From contig NC_092336.1 of NCBI RefSeq assembly GCF_046630445.1, positions 507,271,001-507,335,000 of the forward strand: a DNA stretch of 64,000 nucleotides, given 5' to 3'. Source of the DNA: Rutidosis leptorrhynchoides (lineage: Eukaryota > Streptophyta > Magnoliopsida > Asterales > Asteraceae). Below the pieces are notes generated by a model. The model did no database searches. It had not been told where the DNA came from and saw only the letters and a program-made list of their open reading frames with translations. Every line of letters begins with the position of its first letter. The first letter of the stretch is position 1. The position numbers and the translations under genes are program-made. Below are positions 44,946-56,676 of the stretch, piece by piece.

Positions 44946-45560
44946 TTATTCCGACTCGCTCGTTTCTTCTTCTTCAGTTTTGGTTCGTTTTGCCAAGTTT
45001 CTAGGGATATATGATGTTCCCCTAATACGAGCCGTCATTTTCCACATTGGTTTAGAAAAACCTGGTGGTTTAGAGGTTCCCGAGTTATTGTCACAACTTA
45101 AGAAATACGGGTGTTGACGATACATATAAAGTTCATCGGGTTTGGAATCAAATTTCTCTATTTTTATGCCCTTTCCCTTATTGTTCTCTTTTGCCTTATT
45201 AAATTGTGTTGGGGTAATTTCTATAACATCATCAGAATTCTTGTCGGGATCCGATTCATCAGAGAATTGGTAATCCTCCCAATACTTTGCTTCCTTAGCG
45301 GAAACACCATTGACCATAATTAACTTTGGTCGGTTGGTTGAGGATTTTCTTCTACTTAACCATTTTATTATTTCTCCCACTGGTTCTATTTCTTCTTCCA
45401 GTTCTGATTCTTCTTCCGGTTCCGATTCTTCTTTCGGTTCCGACTCTTCTTCCGGTTCCTCTTCGGGAACTTGTGAATCAGTCCAAGAATCATTCCAATT
45501 TACATTTGACTCTTCATTATTATTAGGTGAGTCAATGGGACTTGTTCTAGAGGTAGACAT
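44946..45560 (-). CDS. Acidic accessory protein of the second gypsy copy
   Basis: 204 codons, ATG at 45560, stop at 44946-44948. Same layout as 21801-22415: Glu/Ser/Pro repeat, basic patch, acidic Ser/Asp segment, basic C-terminus. Both termini are almost unchanged between copies; the middle (around residues 136-160) has diverged. Function unknown. Confidence 0.7.
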   Translation of the reverse strand: MSTSRTSPIDSPNNNEESNVNWNDSWTDSQVPEEEPEEESEPKEESEPEEESELEEEIEPVGEIIKWLSRRKSSTNRPKLIMVNGVSAKEAKYWEDYQFSDESDPDKNSDDVIEITPTQFNKAKENNKGKGIKIEKFDSKPDELYMYRQHPYFLSCDNNSGTSKPPGFSKPMWKMTARIRGTSYIPRNLAKRTKTEEEETSESE

Positions 45561-45755
45561 CTATCACATAATATTAAACGCGTTAAGAGATTAATATATC
45601 ACATAATATTCACATGTTAAAAATATATAGTTTCCAACAAAATTTGTTAAGCAATCATTTTTCAAGTAAACACGGTCGAAGTCCAGACTCACTAACGCAT
45701 CCTAACAAACTCGATAAGACACACTAATGCAAAATTATGGTTCTCTAAGACCAAC

Positions 45756-45767
45756 GCTCGGATACCA
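45756..45767 (-). other. Primer binding site of the second gypsy copy
   Basis: TGGTATCCGAGC on the minus strand, two bases from the LTR end. Same variant as in the complete copy. Confidence 0.85.
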
Positions 45768-45769
45768 AC

Positions 45770-48700
45770 TGAAATGTCCCGTTCTTATTGATTAAAAACG
45801 TTCCATATTAATTGATTTCGTTGCGAGGTTTTGACCTCTATATGAGACGTTTTTCAAAGACTGCATTCATTTTTAAAACAAGCCATAACCTTTATTTCAT
45901 AAATAAAGGTTTAAAAAGCTTTACGTAGATTATCAAATAATGATAATCTAAAATATCCTGTTTACACACGACCATTACATAATGGTTTACAATACAAATA
46001 TGTTACATCGAAATCAGTTTCTTGAATGCAGTTTTTACACAATATCATACAAACATGGACTCCAAATCTTGTCCTTATTTTAGTATGCAACAGCGGAAGC
46101 TCTTAGTATTCACCTGAGAATAAACATGTTTTAAACGTCAACAAAAATGTTGGTGAGTTATAGGTTTAACCTATATATATCAAATCGTAACAATAGACTA
46201 CAAGATTTCATATTTCAATACACATCCCATACATAGAGATAAAAATCATTCATATGGTGAATACCTGGTAACCGACATTAACAAGATGCATATATAAGAA
46301 TATCCCCATCATTCCGGGACACCCTTCGGATATGATATAAATTTCGAAGTACTAAAGCATCCGGTACTTTGGATGGGGTTTGTTAGGCCCAATAGATCTA
46401 TCTTTAGGATTCGCGTCAATTAGGGTGTCTGTTCCCTAATTCTTAGATTACCAGACTTAATAAAAAGGGGCATATTCGATTTCGATAATTCAACCATAGA
46501 ATGTAGTTTCACGTACTTGTGTCTATTTTGTAAATCATTTATAAAACCTGCATGTATTCTCATCCCAAAAATATTAGATTTTAAAAGTGGGACTATAACT
46601 CAATTTCACATATTTTTCCTTCGTCGGGAAGTAAGACTTGGCCACTGGTTGATTCACAAACCTATAACAATATATACATATATATCAAAGTATGTTCAAA
46701 ATATATTTACAAAACTTTTAATACATTTTGATGTTTTACGTTTATTAAGTCAGATGTCCTCGTTAGTAACCTACAACTAGTTGTCCACAGTTAGATGTAC
46801 AGAAATAAATCGATAAATATTATCTTGAATCAATCCATGACCCAGTGTATACGTATCTCAGTATTGATCACAACTCAAACTATATATATATTTTGGAATC
46901 AACCTCAACCCTGTATAGCTAACTCCAACATTCACATATAGAGTGTCTATGGTTGTTCCGCAATATATATATAGATGGGTCGACATGACAGGTCGAAACA
47001 TTGTATACGTGTCTATGGTATCTCAAGATTACATAATATACAATATAAGTTGATTAGGTTATGGTTGGAATAGATTTATTACTAACTTTCACGTAGGTAA
47101 AATGAGTAGTTTTTATCAATCTTGTTTTACTCGCCATTTCTTCGTTTCTAATCCGTTTTGAGTGATTCCAGTGGCCATGGTTTCGTATTGAACTTAAATT
47201 TATGAATCTAAATAGAAAAAGTATAAGTTTATAGTCGGAAATACAAGTTACAAGTCGTTTTTGAAAGAGGTAGTCATTTTCGTCGAAAGAACGACATCTT
47301 GATGACCATTTTGAAAAACATACTTTCACTTTGAGTTTAACCATGATTTTTGGATATAGTTTCATGTTCATAAGAAAAATCATTTTTCCAGAAGTATAGC
47401 TTTTAAATCAAAGTTCTTCTTAGCTTTTAATTATCCCAACCAAAACAGCTCCCGGTTTTACTACGACGGCGTATATCCAGTTTTATGGTGTTTATCGTGT
47501 TTCCGGGTTTTAAATCATTAAGGTAGCATATCATATAGATATAGAACATGTGTTTAGTTGATTTTAAAAGTCTAGTTAGAAGGATTAACTTTATTTGTGA
47601 ACAAGTTTAGAATTAACTAAACTATGTTCTGGTGATTATAAGTTTATAACGTTGAATAAGACAGCTTTTTATGTATGAATTGAATGATGTTATGAACATC
47701 ATTACTACCTCAAGTTCTTTGGATAAACCTACTGGAAATGAGAAAAATGGATCTAGCTTCAAAGGATCCTTGGATGGCTTGAAAGTTCTTGAAGCAGAAT
47801 CATGACACGAAAACAATTTCAAGTAAGATTTTCACTCGAAATAAGATTGTTATAGTTATAGAAATTGAATTAAAGTTTGAATATGATTATTACCTTGTAT
47901 TAGAAAGATAACCTACTGTAAGTAACAAAGGTTTCTTGATCTTGGATGATTACTTGGAATGGATTTAGAAAACTTGGAAGTAAACTTGCAATCTTGGAAG
48001 TATTCTTGATTTTATGAAACTAGAACTTTTGGAATTTATGAAGAACACTTAGAACTTAAAGATAGAACTTGAGAGAGATCAATTAGATGAAGAAAATTGA
48101 AGAATGAAAGTGTTTGTAGGTGTTTTTGGTCGTTGGTGTATGGATTAGATATAAAGGATATGTAATTTTGTTTTCATGTAAATAAGTCATGAATGATTAC
48201 TCATATTTTTGTAATTTTATGAGATATTTCATGCTAGTTGCCAAATGATGGTTCCCACATGTGTTAGGTGACTCACATGGGCTGCTAAGAGCTGATCATT
48301 GGAGTGTATATACCAATAGTATATACATCTAAAAGTTGTGTGTTGTACGAGTACGAATACGGGTGCATACGAGTAGAATTGTTGATGAAACTGAACGAGG
48401 ACGTAATTATAAGCATTTTTGTTAAGTAGAAGTATTTTGATAAGTGTCTTGAAGTCTTTCAAAAGTGTATGAATACATATTAAAACACTACATGTATATA
48501 CATTTTAACTGAGTCGTTAAGTCATCGTTAGTCGTTACATGTAAGTGTTGTTTTGAAACCTTTAGGTTAACGATCTTGTTAAATGTTGTTAACCCAATGT
48601 TTATAATATCAAAAGAGATTTTAAATTATTATATTATCATAATATTATGATGTACGAATATCTCTTAATATGATATATATACATTAAATGTCGTTACAAC

Positions 48701-49036
48701 GATAATCGTTACATATATGTCTCGTTTCAAAATCATTAAGTTAGTAGTCTTGTTTTTACATATGTAGTTCATTGTTAATATACTTAATGATATGTTTACT
48801 TATCATAATATCATGTTAACTATATATATAACCATATATATGTCATCATGTAGTTTTTACAAGTTTTAACGTTCGTGAATCACCGGTCAACTTGGGTGGT
48901 CAATTGTCTATATGAAACCTATTTCAATTAATCAAGTCTTAACAAGTTTGATTGCTTAACATGTTGGAAACACTTAATCATGTAAATAACAATTTCATTT
49001 AATATATATAAACATGGAAAAGTTCGGGTCACTACA
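45770..49036 (-). repeat. 5' LTR of the second F-box gypsy copy
   Basis: 3,267 bp on the minus strand, TGTAGTGACCCGAACTTTTCC at 49036 to GGGACATTTCA at 45770. It is clearly the same family as 18342-21591 but more diverged from it than those two LTRs are from each other, so it stems from a separate insertion. No TSD partner is visible. Confidence 0.92.
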
Positions 49037-49690
49037 TCATGTATACATGTATAGTAGAGTTTTGTTAGCTTGATATTAATTGTCAATTCATCTTGTAATA
49101 ATTATTAGGAACTAGTATTTAGTAATATAGCGGTATATGTTCTTAGGTTAAATAGTTTTAAATTTTTTTCAATAATAATGATAATTTTAAGGATTATCAT
49201 TAAAAAATTTAAACATGCACCTCTTGTCTTTTTTATAAGACATGATTCTAGTAAATATGTTTTTCAAATACATGACTTTGGTTATAACTAATTATATGTA
49301 TCACTTTTTTTGCACAAATATTTTTTTGAAAGGCAAAGCAATAATAGTATTAGATAAAAAACAATTGTTTATATACAGTATCATTTGTTGGTTTAAATAT
49401 TAATTTTTTTTCACAAATTAATTGTTGAAGACAACTCTTCTCATTATAAGTTTCTAATTGTTTATTTACAATATCTAATTGTTTAGATACAATATTTTTT
49501 TGTTTGTTGTAAATAAGATAATGAAAGATTATCGTTGTACGAATTTAGAGGTGTGTAATTCTTCACGTTTTAAACATACTTTCTTTTAGTTGTAAATTGC
49601 ACGTAATAGAGTATATATTTACAGACCTTCAAATGTGATTTGTTGGTCAAAAGTCCATTATTTTTACGATCATTATTATATTATTTTTAT
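49037..49690. other. AT-rich sequence without genes; one strong hairpin
   Basis: No ORF or repeat ends that I recognise. At about 49147-49214 an inverted repeat pairs TTTAAATTTTTT and AATGATAAT with ATTATCATT and AAAAAATTTAAA, which could be a small decayed MITE. Confidence 0.4.
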
Positions 49691-50053
49691 TTATTTTCTA
49701 AACAAAATACTGGAAGGAAGCGTAGATACGAAGGTGACACAAAATATATAATATAATTGGTGACCAAAATAAAATGAGAAATAAATAAAGGGAATATGAT
49801 GGCATGGGGCTCCAGTGTATACGGGGGTCTGAGTCTGACAGACAGAGTCCCGAGCCATGCGTTTTAAGGGCACCCGTATTTACAAGCCACAACGCGTATG
49901 CATCCATCACCACCGCCTAAACCAATCACCCATGCAGTTCACTCACTTCTCACCCTTCTCTCACTTTGATTCATCGATTGATTGAATCTCCAGTTGCGCA
50001 TACGTATTTACGCAAGAACAAATAATGGCGCACACATTTTCATTTTCATATCT
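49691..50053. other. Less AT-rich stretch resembling a promoter/5' UTR
   Basis: The region is richer in G+C and of higher complexity than its surroundings, with a CT/CA-rich leader-like part (49900-49990) and an ATG in the context CAAATAATGGCGCACAC (50024). The frame after it soon ends within a tandem duplication. It could be the truncated start of a host gene or a promoter carried by a transposon. No protein similarity is visible. Confidence 0.25.
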
Positions 50054-50163
50054 ACTAAATGTCACCAAATATTTGGTCGTATCACACGCTGATGGTTGTA
50101 GTATTTGCACTAAATGTCACCAAATATTTGGTCGTATCACACGCTGATGGTTGTAGTATTTGC
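50054..50163. repeat. 55-bp perfect tandem duplication
   Basis: The unit from ACTAAATGTCACC to GTAGTATTTGC occurs at 50054-50108 and 50109-50163 with no difference I can see. Each unit holds the palindrome CCAAATATTTGG. Confidence 0.9.
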
Positions 50164-50489
50164 TAGGTGAAATCAGTGTAACATGAGACTTACTTAGAGG
50201 GTAAAATTTGTAAGTATTTAAGGATAAAAGTTATGTATAAATTCTAATTTGAGGTGCTAGATTGTACTTTGAAATTTAATATAATATCAATTATATAAAA
50301 CTCACCAAATTTTTTAATTGGATTTATCTTTTTTCTCGCTACGATTTAGGTTTCTCCGTCATCACCGTTCAACTCGAAATAATTTTATGAACAAAACACA
50401 ACTAATTATATTCGAAACGGAGCTTACTTTTTTAAAGGAAACCATATATATAATAAATAAACTTAACTTATTGTATTAAGTGAATATCT

Positions 50490-50560
50490 AAAGCAAGTGG
50501 TAAGTTCATGAGTTGGTAATGAGAAACCTGAGTTCAAGTCCTCTTGGCTCCTTTTGTTAT
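50490..50560 (+). repeat. tRNA-like sequence, possible SINE remnant
   Basis: 'gcaagtggtaagttcatgag' followed by 'cctgagttcaagtcctcttg' and a TTTT run resembles the A-box/B-box arrangement of plant tRNA-derived SINEs. No poly-A tail or target duplication could be fixed. Confidence 0.3.
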
Positions 50561-50671
50561 CAGTTATCGCTCAACATTAATTTTATAGATGTTAAAATAT
50601 TCCGCCGCAACGCGCGTTCCGAAATCTTTCTAGTTAATTTCTAAGATAGCGCATATGTAAATGGCGCCTGG

Positions 50672-50868
50672 CAGGGCCGGTCGAACTTTAGTCAAAGTTT
50701 TTGCATGCCCCAGGCGAAATGATTATAAAATGCCCTCAACAGTTACGCAAACATATATATTTATGAGGTTTAAACTATGAGTATTAATAATTTTTTTCGA
50801 AATGATGCCCCTAACCGCGTGATGCCCCGAGCTGTCGCCCGCTTCGCCCATAGCCTTAGCCGGCCCTG
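50672..50868. mobile_element. hAT-type MITE
   Basis: 197 bp with terminal inverted repeats CAGGGCCGG / CCGGCCCTG and a perfect 8-bp target duplication GCGCCTGG (50664-50671 and 50869-50876). TIR sequence and TSD length are those of hAT transposons. No coding capacity. The next 240 bases to 51113 hold nothing I recognise. Confidence 0.9.
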
Positions 50869-51113
50869 GCGCCTGGATTCTTAAGTACTATAAATAGGAG
50901 CGTCAACACCTCATTTTGAGGTTAGCTACTATCATTAGTGATACGCTCCGACTACATTAAAGGTAATATGCTCCCATGAAGTATGTATATGAATGCATGA
51001 ATGTGTCAATACATGATTATATGGATCTACATGTTTTTTTAGGACGTGATGGTTATTCATTTGAAGATGGATATCTTCAAATAATATTTGTAGGTTTCTT
51101 TTAAATATGAAAA

Positions 51114-51482
51114 TGTTATAATAATAATAATAATATAGATATGGATAGTCAATTTTGGTGTATACATATAGTCAATTTTGGTACACAAAGTATGTATTTT
51201 TATATTGAGATTTTAGGCTATAAATACTCATGAATGCAAGCATTAAACTTGCACCATTTCTCACACTTACAAAGTGTTTCTTTCTTTCTCTCCATTATCA
51301 TCTTTGTTCTTACACTTCATTATTAGTATTCTAAATCAAGAATCAAATCACTAAAGGTAGTTATAAGCCTACTGAATTATAACATCAAGAATCAAACCAC
51401 TAAAGGTAGTTATAAGCCTACTGAATTATAACATCAAGAATCAAACCACTAAAGGTAGTTATAAGCCTACTGAATTATAACA
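51114..51482 (+). repeat. 5' LTR of the copia element
   Basis: 369 bp, TGTTATAATAAT...TTATAACA. TATA box TATAAATA at 51219-51226 (context GGCTATAAATACTC). The last 145 bases are three copies of a 49-bp unit starting at 51338, 51387 and 51436. Confidence 0.93.
51219..51226 (+). promoter_or_regulatory. TATA box of the copia LTR
   Basis: TATAAATA about 105 bases into the LTR. The same sequence is in the 3' LTR at 56782-56789. Transcription probably starts some 30 bases downstream. Confidence 0.6.
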
Positions 51483-51865
51483 CGTTATCAGCACGATAAT
51501 CTTAATACTAAATATGGTTGGCTCTGCCACCAAAATGATATATGGTCGGTTATACCACCAAAATGATATATGGTCGGTTATACCACCAAAATGATATATG
51601 GTCGGTTATACCACCAGAATGATATAGGTCGGTTATACCACCTGAAAAAATATATGGTCGACACTGTCGCCAAATTTTCATTTATGTTTACTAATATTTA
51701 TATTTTTGTTATATAACATTTATTTATGATTGCTTACACATGGTCGACACTGTCACCTACTTATCATTTATGTTATATTAAATTTATGTTTAATGTTTAT
51801 ATACTTATGAATATAAATTGACTCCAATTTATCATGATGTTTGTTTTAATTTTTGATAATAGAAA
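51483..51865 (+). other. Copia leader with a minisatellite
   Basis: It starts CGTTATCAGCACGATAATC, a common primer-site region in plant copia elements. About 51530-51660 repeats a unit of about 28 bases (AAAATGATATATGGTCGG + TTATACCACC) four to five times with decay towards the 3' end. Related 'tatggtcgacactgtc' phrases follow. No ORF. Confidence 0.65.
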
Positions 51866-52900
51866 ATGTCGAATCTGGAAAAGCTTAAATTTACTCCTTT
51901 AGAATCAACTGGAAACAACTACATGCCATGGGTTATAAAAGTAAAAATGCATCTTAAATCAATGGGCATTCTTGAAACCATAAATGAAAACAACACTTGT
52001 TCTGAAAAAGAACAAGCTACGGCATGTTGCTTTATTCATCAACATATTGATGAATGCTTACAAAATAATTATGTGACTGTAGAAGATCCCCATGTTTTAT
52101 GGGAAGGTCTCAAAAGCAGATTCAATAATCAAAGAGAAATTTTACTTCCAGCTGCAATGGAACAATGGAGAACATTAAGGTTCCAAGACTTTAAGAAAGT
52201 AAATGAATACAGCTCAGCTCTGTATAATACATGTTCACAACTTAAATTCTGTGGACATGAAATTAGTGATGCAGACATGATGGAGAAAACTTTCTCCACA
52301 ATGAATGCTGCAAACATCACAGTGCAAAGAAATTTGAGAATGCTAAAGTTCAAAACATATCCTGAACTTAATTCATATCTCTTAGTTGCAGAGCAAAATG
52401 ATGAGCTATTAATGAAAAATTAGCAATCCCGTCCTACTGGTACACTTGCAATCCCTGAAGCAAATACTGCAAATAATTATAAACAGGGACAAGGACGCGG
52501 GCAAGGTCGTGGTTATAATAACCATCACCATCATCATGCCAAAAGCCATAACTATGGTAGAAACCATCCTTATGGTAATGGTAATGGGCGTGGACGTGGT
52601 CGTGGTCGTGGCCGTGGTGGTCAAAGAAATAGTAATCCACGAAAATATAAATATCAACCACAAAACAAGCCCATTAAACAAGATGTTGAAGAAAATTCTT
52701 CTAAAAATTCTGAAGAATCTTGCTACAGATGTGGTAGAATGGGCCACTGGGCTAATACTTGCCGAACATCTAAACATCTTGTTAAGATGTATCAGGATTC
52801 GCTGAAAGGTAAAGAAAAGGAAGTAAATTTTGTGGATAATATTGATCCAACAGTCACTGAGAAACCATCTGATTTATATGAAGATTTCTTGAATGTTTAA
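51866..52900 (+). pseudogene. gag: Ty1/copia gag with one premature stop
   Basis: ATG at 51866 (MSNLEKLKFTPLESTGNNYMPWV), typical copia gag with LWEGLKSRFNNQRE and a C-terminal Gly/Arg-rich region (GRGRGRGRGRGG). A CX2CX4HX4C knuckle (CYRCGRMGHWANTC) lies near 52723-52764. A TAG at 52421-52423 interrupts the frame (after LLMKN), which then runs on unchanged to TAA 52898-52900. Gag forms the virus-like particle. The single stop separates capsid from the RNA-binding part, so this copy would need Gag from elsewhere. Confidence 0.88.
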
Positions 52901-52963
52901 GTTGTGTGTCTTTTGAAAAATAAACGATTTAATATCATCTGTCTTTGTCATTATGTTTGCTAA

Positions 52964-55900
52964 ATGTTTCAGTACTATCTATTTGCGTTTAAAATATTGT
53001 GTAATATTAATGTACTCACTATTTATTTCTTATATATGAAGTTCAATATGAATTTTGCTGGAATACAACATCAATCAAGTGGTGGAGATCTCTGTATAGC
53101 AGACAGTGGAACTACACACACTATACTTAAATCCGAGAAATATTTTATTGATCTAAAACCAACGGAAGGAACTATACATACAATATCAGGACCTGCTAAC
53201 TTGATAAAAGGGATAGGAAAGGCAAATTTCATACTACCAAATGGTACAAAATTTTTAATAAATGATGCCTTATTTTCTCCCAAGTCAAGCAGAAATTTAT
53301 TGAGTTTCTCCGACATATACCTTAACGGGTATGATTATCAGTCAGTGACAACAGAAAATGAGAAATATTTAAGTATCACTGACAAGAGTCATGTGGTTGA
53401 AAAACTGCCAAGACTTAGTTCTGGATTACATTATACACATATAAATGTACCAGAAATACATATGGTAGTTAACGAAAAATATATTGATCCTGGTGTATTC
53501 AGTTTATGGCATAACAGATTAGGCCATCCAGGATCAACAATGATGAAAAGGATTATTGAATGTACTCATGGACATCCACTAAAGGATAGAAAAATCCATC
53601 ATGATACAATGGTTCCATGTACATCTTGCTCTCTTGGAAAATTGATAACTAGACCCTCACCACTTAAGGTTGAGAAAGAATCACCAATGTTTCTTGAAAG
53701 AATTCAAGGTGATATATGTGGACCAATTCATCCACCATGTGGACCATTTAGATATTTCATGGTTCTAATAGACGCATCTAGCAGATGGTCTCATGTTTGT
53801 CTGTTATCAAGCCGTAATGTGGCATTTGCAAAATTTCTTGCCCAAATTATTAAATTGAGAGCTCATTTTCCTGATTACACCATTAAAAGGGTGAGACTTG
53901 ATAATGCTGGTGAATTTACATCTCAAGCATTTAATGACTATTGCATGTCTATAGGAATTGTTGTTGAACATTCTGTTGCTCATGTGCATACACAAAATGG
54001 TTTAGCCGAGTCATTGATTAAACGTTTACAGTTAATCGCTAGACCATTGATAATGAGAACAAAACTCCCTGTATCTATATGGGGTCATGCAATTTTACAT
54101 GCTGCTGCATTGATTCGCATCAGACCAAGTGCAAGTCATAAATATTCCCCCCTACAACTTGCTTTTGGTCAAGAGCCAAATATTTCCCATCTTAGAACAT
54201 TTGGTTGTGCAGTGTATGTTCCAATTGCGACACCACAACGTACAAAAATGGGTCCTCAAAGGAGGTTGGGAATATATGTTGGATATGAAACATCTTCAAT
54301 ATTAAGGTATATTGAACCTATGACAGGTGACGTTTTTACAGCACGTTTTGCTGATTGTCATTTTAATGAAACATTGTTCCCTAGATTAGGGGGAGAAATG
54401 AAAAATAAAGAAAATGATGTTTCATGGTGTGAACCTCAATTAAAGTATCTTGATCCTCGCACAAAAGAATGCGAGACAGAAGTTCAAAAGATAATGCATA
54501 TACAAGAACTTGCAAATCAATTGCCTGATGCATTTACAGATACAAAAACGGTGACAAAATCATATATACCAGCAGTAAATACTCCAGCTCGAATTGAAAT
54601 TCCAAAAGCTGGCAATAACGTCACTCATGAATCTTTGCCACGTCAGAAACGTGGAAGACCAATCGGTTCAAAGGATAAAAATCCTCGAAAAAGAAAATCA
54701 GCTGATAATGAAGTAAAAGAAAGTGTTCAAGAAGAACCACAAATCAGTACTCCTACTGCAGAGGAGATTGATGATGTCAATACAGAAATTGCAATCAATT
54801 ATGCATATTCAAAAATATTATGGAACCGAAATGAAATGAAAAATCTTGATGAGAAATTTTCATTTAATGTTGCATATGACATCATGAATAATGATGATGA
54901 TCCAGAACCAACATCTATGGTTGAATGTCAAAATAGACATGATTGGGCTCAATGGAAAGAAGCAATACGAGCTGAATTAGAATCACTCAATAAAAGAAAA
55001 GTTTTCGGATCCATCATTCTCACTCCTAAAGATGTGAAACCTGTAGGATACAGATGGATTTTTGTCCGAAAAAGAAATGAGAAAAATGAAGTTACAAGGT
55101 ATAAAGCTAGACTTGTAGCTCAAGGTTTTTCTCAAAGACCGGGAATTGATTATGAAGAAACTTATTCTCCTGTTATGGATGCAATTACTTTTAGGTACTT
55201 AATCAGTCTGGCAGTTTCTAAAAATTTAGAAATGCATCTCATGGATGTTGTGACTGCTTATCTATATGGATCACTTGATAGTGATATATATATGAAGATA
55301 CCTGAAGGATTTAAGGTACCAGAAGCATCAAATGCAAAACCCAAAGAAATGTATTCGATTAAATTACAAAGATCTTTATATGGGTTAAAACAATCGGGAC
55401 GTATGTGGTATAACCGATTAAGTGATTACTTGATAAGCAAAGGGTATACAAATAATCTTACTTGCCCTTGTGTTTTCATTAAGAAAACAACATCCGGATA
55501 TGTGATCATAGCTGTTTATGTTGATGATCTTAACATCATAGGTACAAATAAAGAGATCCATGAAGCCATTCAACTTCTAAAGAAAGAATTTGAAATGAAA
55601 GATCTCGGAAAAACCAAGTATTGCCTTGGTTTACAAATTGAGCATATGCCTAATGGTTTACTTGTACATCAAACAACATATACTGAAAAGATTTTGAAAC
55701 GTTTCAATATGGACAAGGCAAAACCATTAAGTACTCCTATGGTTGTTAGATCACTCAATGTTGAAGCTGATCCATTTCGTCCATGTAAAGATCAAGAAGA
55801 CATTCTTGGACCAGAAGTACCATATCTTAGTGCAATTGGAGCTCTTATGTATCTTACAAATTGTACAAGACCTGACATTTCTTTTGCAGTTAATTTGTTG

Positions 55901-56515
55901 GCAAGGTTCAGCTCTGCTCCTACCAAAAGACACTGGAATGGGATCAAACACATATTTCGATACCTTCGAGGAACTACTGATTTAGGATTATTTTATTCTA
56001 ACGAATCAAAACAAGATTTGGTTGGTTATGCAGATGCAGGTTATTTATCTGATCCACATAAAGCTAAATCTCAAACTGGATATGTATTCCTAAATGGAGG
56101 TACTGCAATATCATGGCGTTCTCAAAAACAAACACTTGTTGCTACATCGTCAAATCATGCCGAAGTGATTGCATTACATGAAGCTACTCGAGAATGTTTT
56201 TGGTTGAGATCAATGACACAACTCATTACTGATTCTTGTGGACTAGAACGCGATAAAAGTCCAACAACTATCTATGAAGATAATGCAGCTTGCATAGCAC
56301 AGATGAAAGAAGGGTATATCAAAAGTGACCGAACAAAACACATACCACCTAGATTCTTCTCATACACTCAAAATCTCATTAAGGACAACCAGATTGAAAT
56401 GAGATATGTGCAATCTAGCAAAAACTCTGCTGATCTTTTCACGAAAGCACTTCCAACTGCTATTTTCAGAACACACGTTCATAACATTGGCATGAGACAT
56501 GTTCAAAAGATGTAA
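52964..56515 (+). CDS. pol: Ty1/copia pol polyprotein, intact
   Basis: 1,183 codons without interruption, in the same frame as gag but separated by stops at 52898 and 52961. Protease DSGTTHT near residue 47; GAG-pre-integrase zinc region (WHNRLGHPG...CTSCSLGK); integrase core with D250, D313 and E349 (35 residues between the last two); reverse transcriptase with YVDD at residues 852-855; RNase H (GYADAGYLSDPHKAKSQTGY) and the C-terminal YVQSSKNSADLFTKALP. The functional N-terminus may be a later Met (53049), as the first 28 residues are hydrophobic and not copia-like. It processes Gag-Pol, copies the RNA and integrates the cDNA. All key residues are present. Confidence 0.93.
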   Translation: MFQYYLFAFKILCNINVLTIYFLYMKFNMNFAGIQHQSSGGDLCIADSGTTHTILKSEKYFIDLKPTEGTIHTISGPANLIKGIGKANFILPNGTKFLINDALFSPKSSRNLLSFSDIYLNGYDYQSVTTENEKYLSITDKSHVVEKLPRLSSGLHYTHINVPEIHMVVNEKYIDPGVFSLWHNRLGHPGSTMMKRIIECTHGHPLKDRKIHHDTMVPCTSCSLGKLITRPSPLKVEKESPMFLERIQGDICGPIHPPCGPFRYFMVLIDASSRWSHVCLLSSRNVAFAKFLAQIIKLRAHFPDYTIKRVRLDNAGEFTSQAFNDYCMSIGIVVEHSVAHVHTQNGLAESLIKRLQLIARPLIMRTKLPVSIWGHAILHAAALIRIRPSASHKYSPLQLAFGQEPNISHLRTFGCAVYVPIATPQRTKMGPQRRLGIYVGYETSSILRYIEPMTGDVFTARFADCHFNETLFPRLGGEMKNKENDVSWCEPQLKYLDPRTKECETEVQKIMHIQELANQLPDAFTDTKTVTKSYIPAVNTPARIEIPKAGNNVTHESLPRQKRGRPIGSKDKNPRKRKSADNEVKESVQEEPQISTPTAEEIDDVNTEIAINYAYSKILWNRNEMKNLDEKFSFNVAYDIMNNDDDPEPTSMVECQNRHDWAQWKEAIRAELESLNKRKVFGSIILTPKDVKPVGYRWIFVRKRNEKNEVTRYKARLVAQGFSQRPGIDYEETYSPVMDAITFRYLISLAVSKNLEMHLMDVVTAYLYGSLDSDIYMKIPEGFKVPEASNAKPKEMYSIKLQRSLYGLKQSGRMWYNRLSDYLISKGYTNNLTCPCVFIKKTTSGYVIIAVYVDDLNIIGTNKEIHEAIQLLKKEFEMKDLGKTKYCLGLQIEHMPNGLLVHQTTYTEKILKRFNMDKAKPLSTPMVVRSLNVEADPFRPCKDQEDILGPEVPYLSAIGALMYLTNCTRPDISFAVNLLARFSSAPTKRHWNGIKHIFRYLRGTTDLGLFYSNESKQDLVGYADAGYLSDPHKAKSQTGYVFLNGGTAISWRSQKQTLVATSSNHAEVIALHEATRECFWLRSMTQLITDSCGLERDKSPTTIYEDNAACIAQMKEGYIKSDRTKHIPPRFFSYTQNLIKDNQIEMRYVQSSKNSADLFTKALPTAIFRTHVHNIGMRHVQKM

Positions 56516-56676
56516 CAGCTGAAGCGATGTCTACTTGAGGGGGAGTCAACTCCATGCTGCACTCTTTTTCCCTTAGCTAAAGTTTTTTCCCACTGGGTTT
56601 TCTTTAGCAAGGTTTTTAACGAGGCAGTAATTTATAGTTGATCTTCAACAAAATAAAATTGCTATCCAAGGGGGAG
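56516..56676 (+). other. Copia 3' untranslated region and polypurine tract
   Basis: Two purine-rich motifs: GAGGGGGAGT at about 56537-56546, soon after the pol stop, and AAGGGGGAG at 56668-56676 directly before the 3' LTR. The second is the PPT. Confidence 0.7.

Larger units (their letters stand above)
42063..49036 (-). mobile_element. Second copy of the F-box gypsy family, 5' half only
   Basis: Reading on the minus strand: 5' LTR (49036-45770), PBS, acidic ORF, F-box ORF, gag and the start of pol, which stops at 42063 at the position matching 25325 in the complete copy. The neighbour at 42062 is the end of the tandem element's right LTR. The remaining pol and the 3' LTR are missing from the window. 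Nothing to the right of 49036 resembles the family. Confidence 0.92.

Noticed and set aside
49691-49913. Two overlapping minus-strand frames
   Set aside because: Overlapping frames with hydrophobic low-complexity ends and no domain; kept only as a non-coding stretch of unusual composition.
51338-51482. CRISPR-like repeat array
   Set aside because: The 49-bp units are directly adjacent without spacers and belong to a copia LTR.
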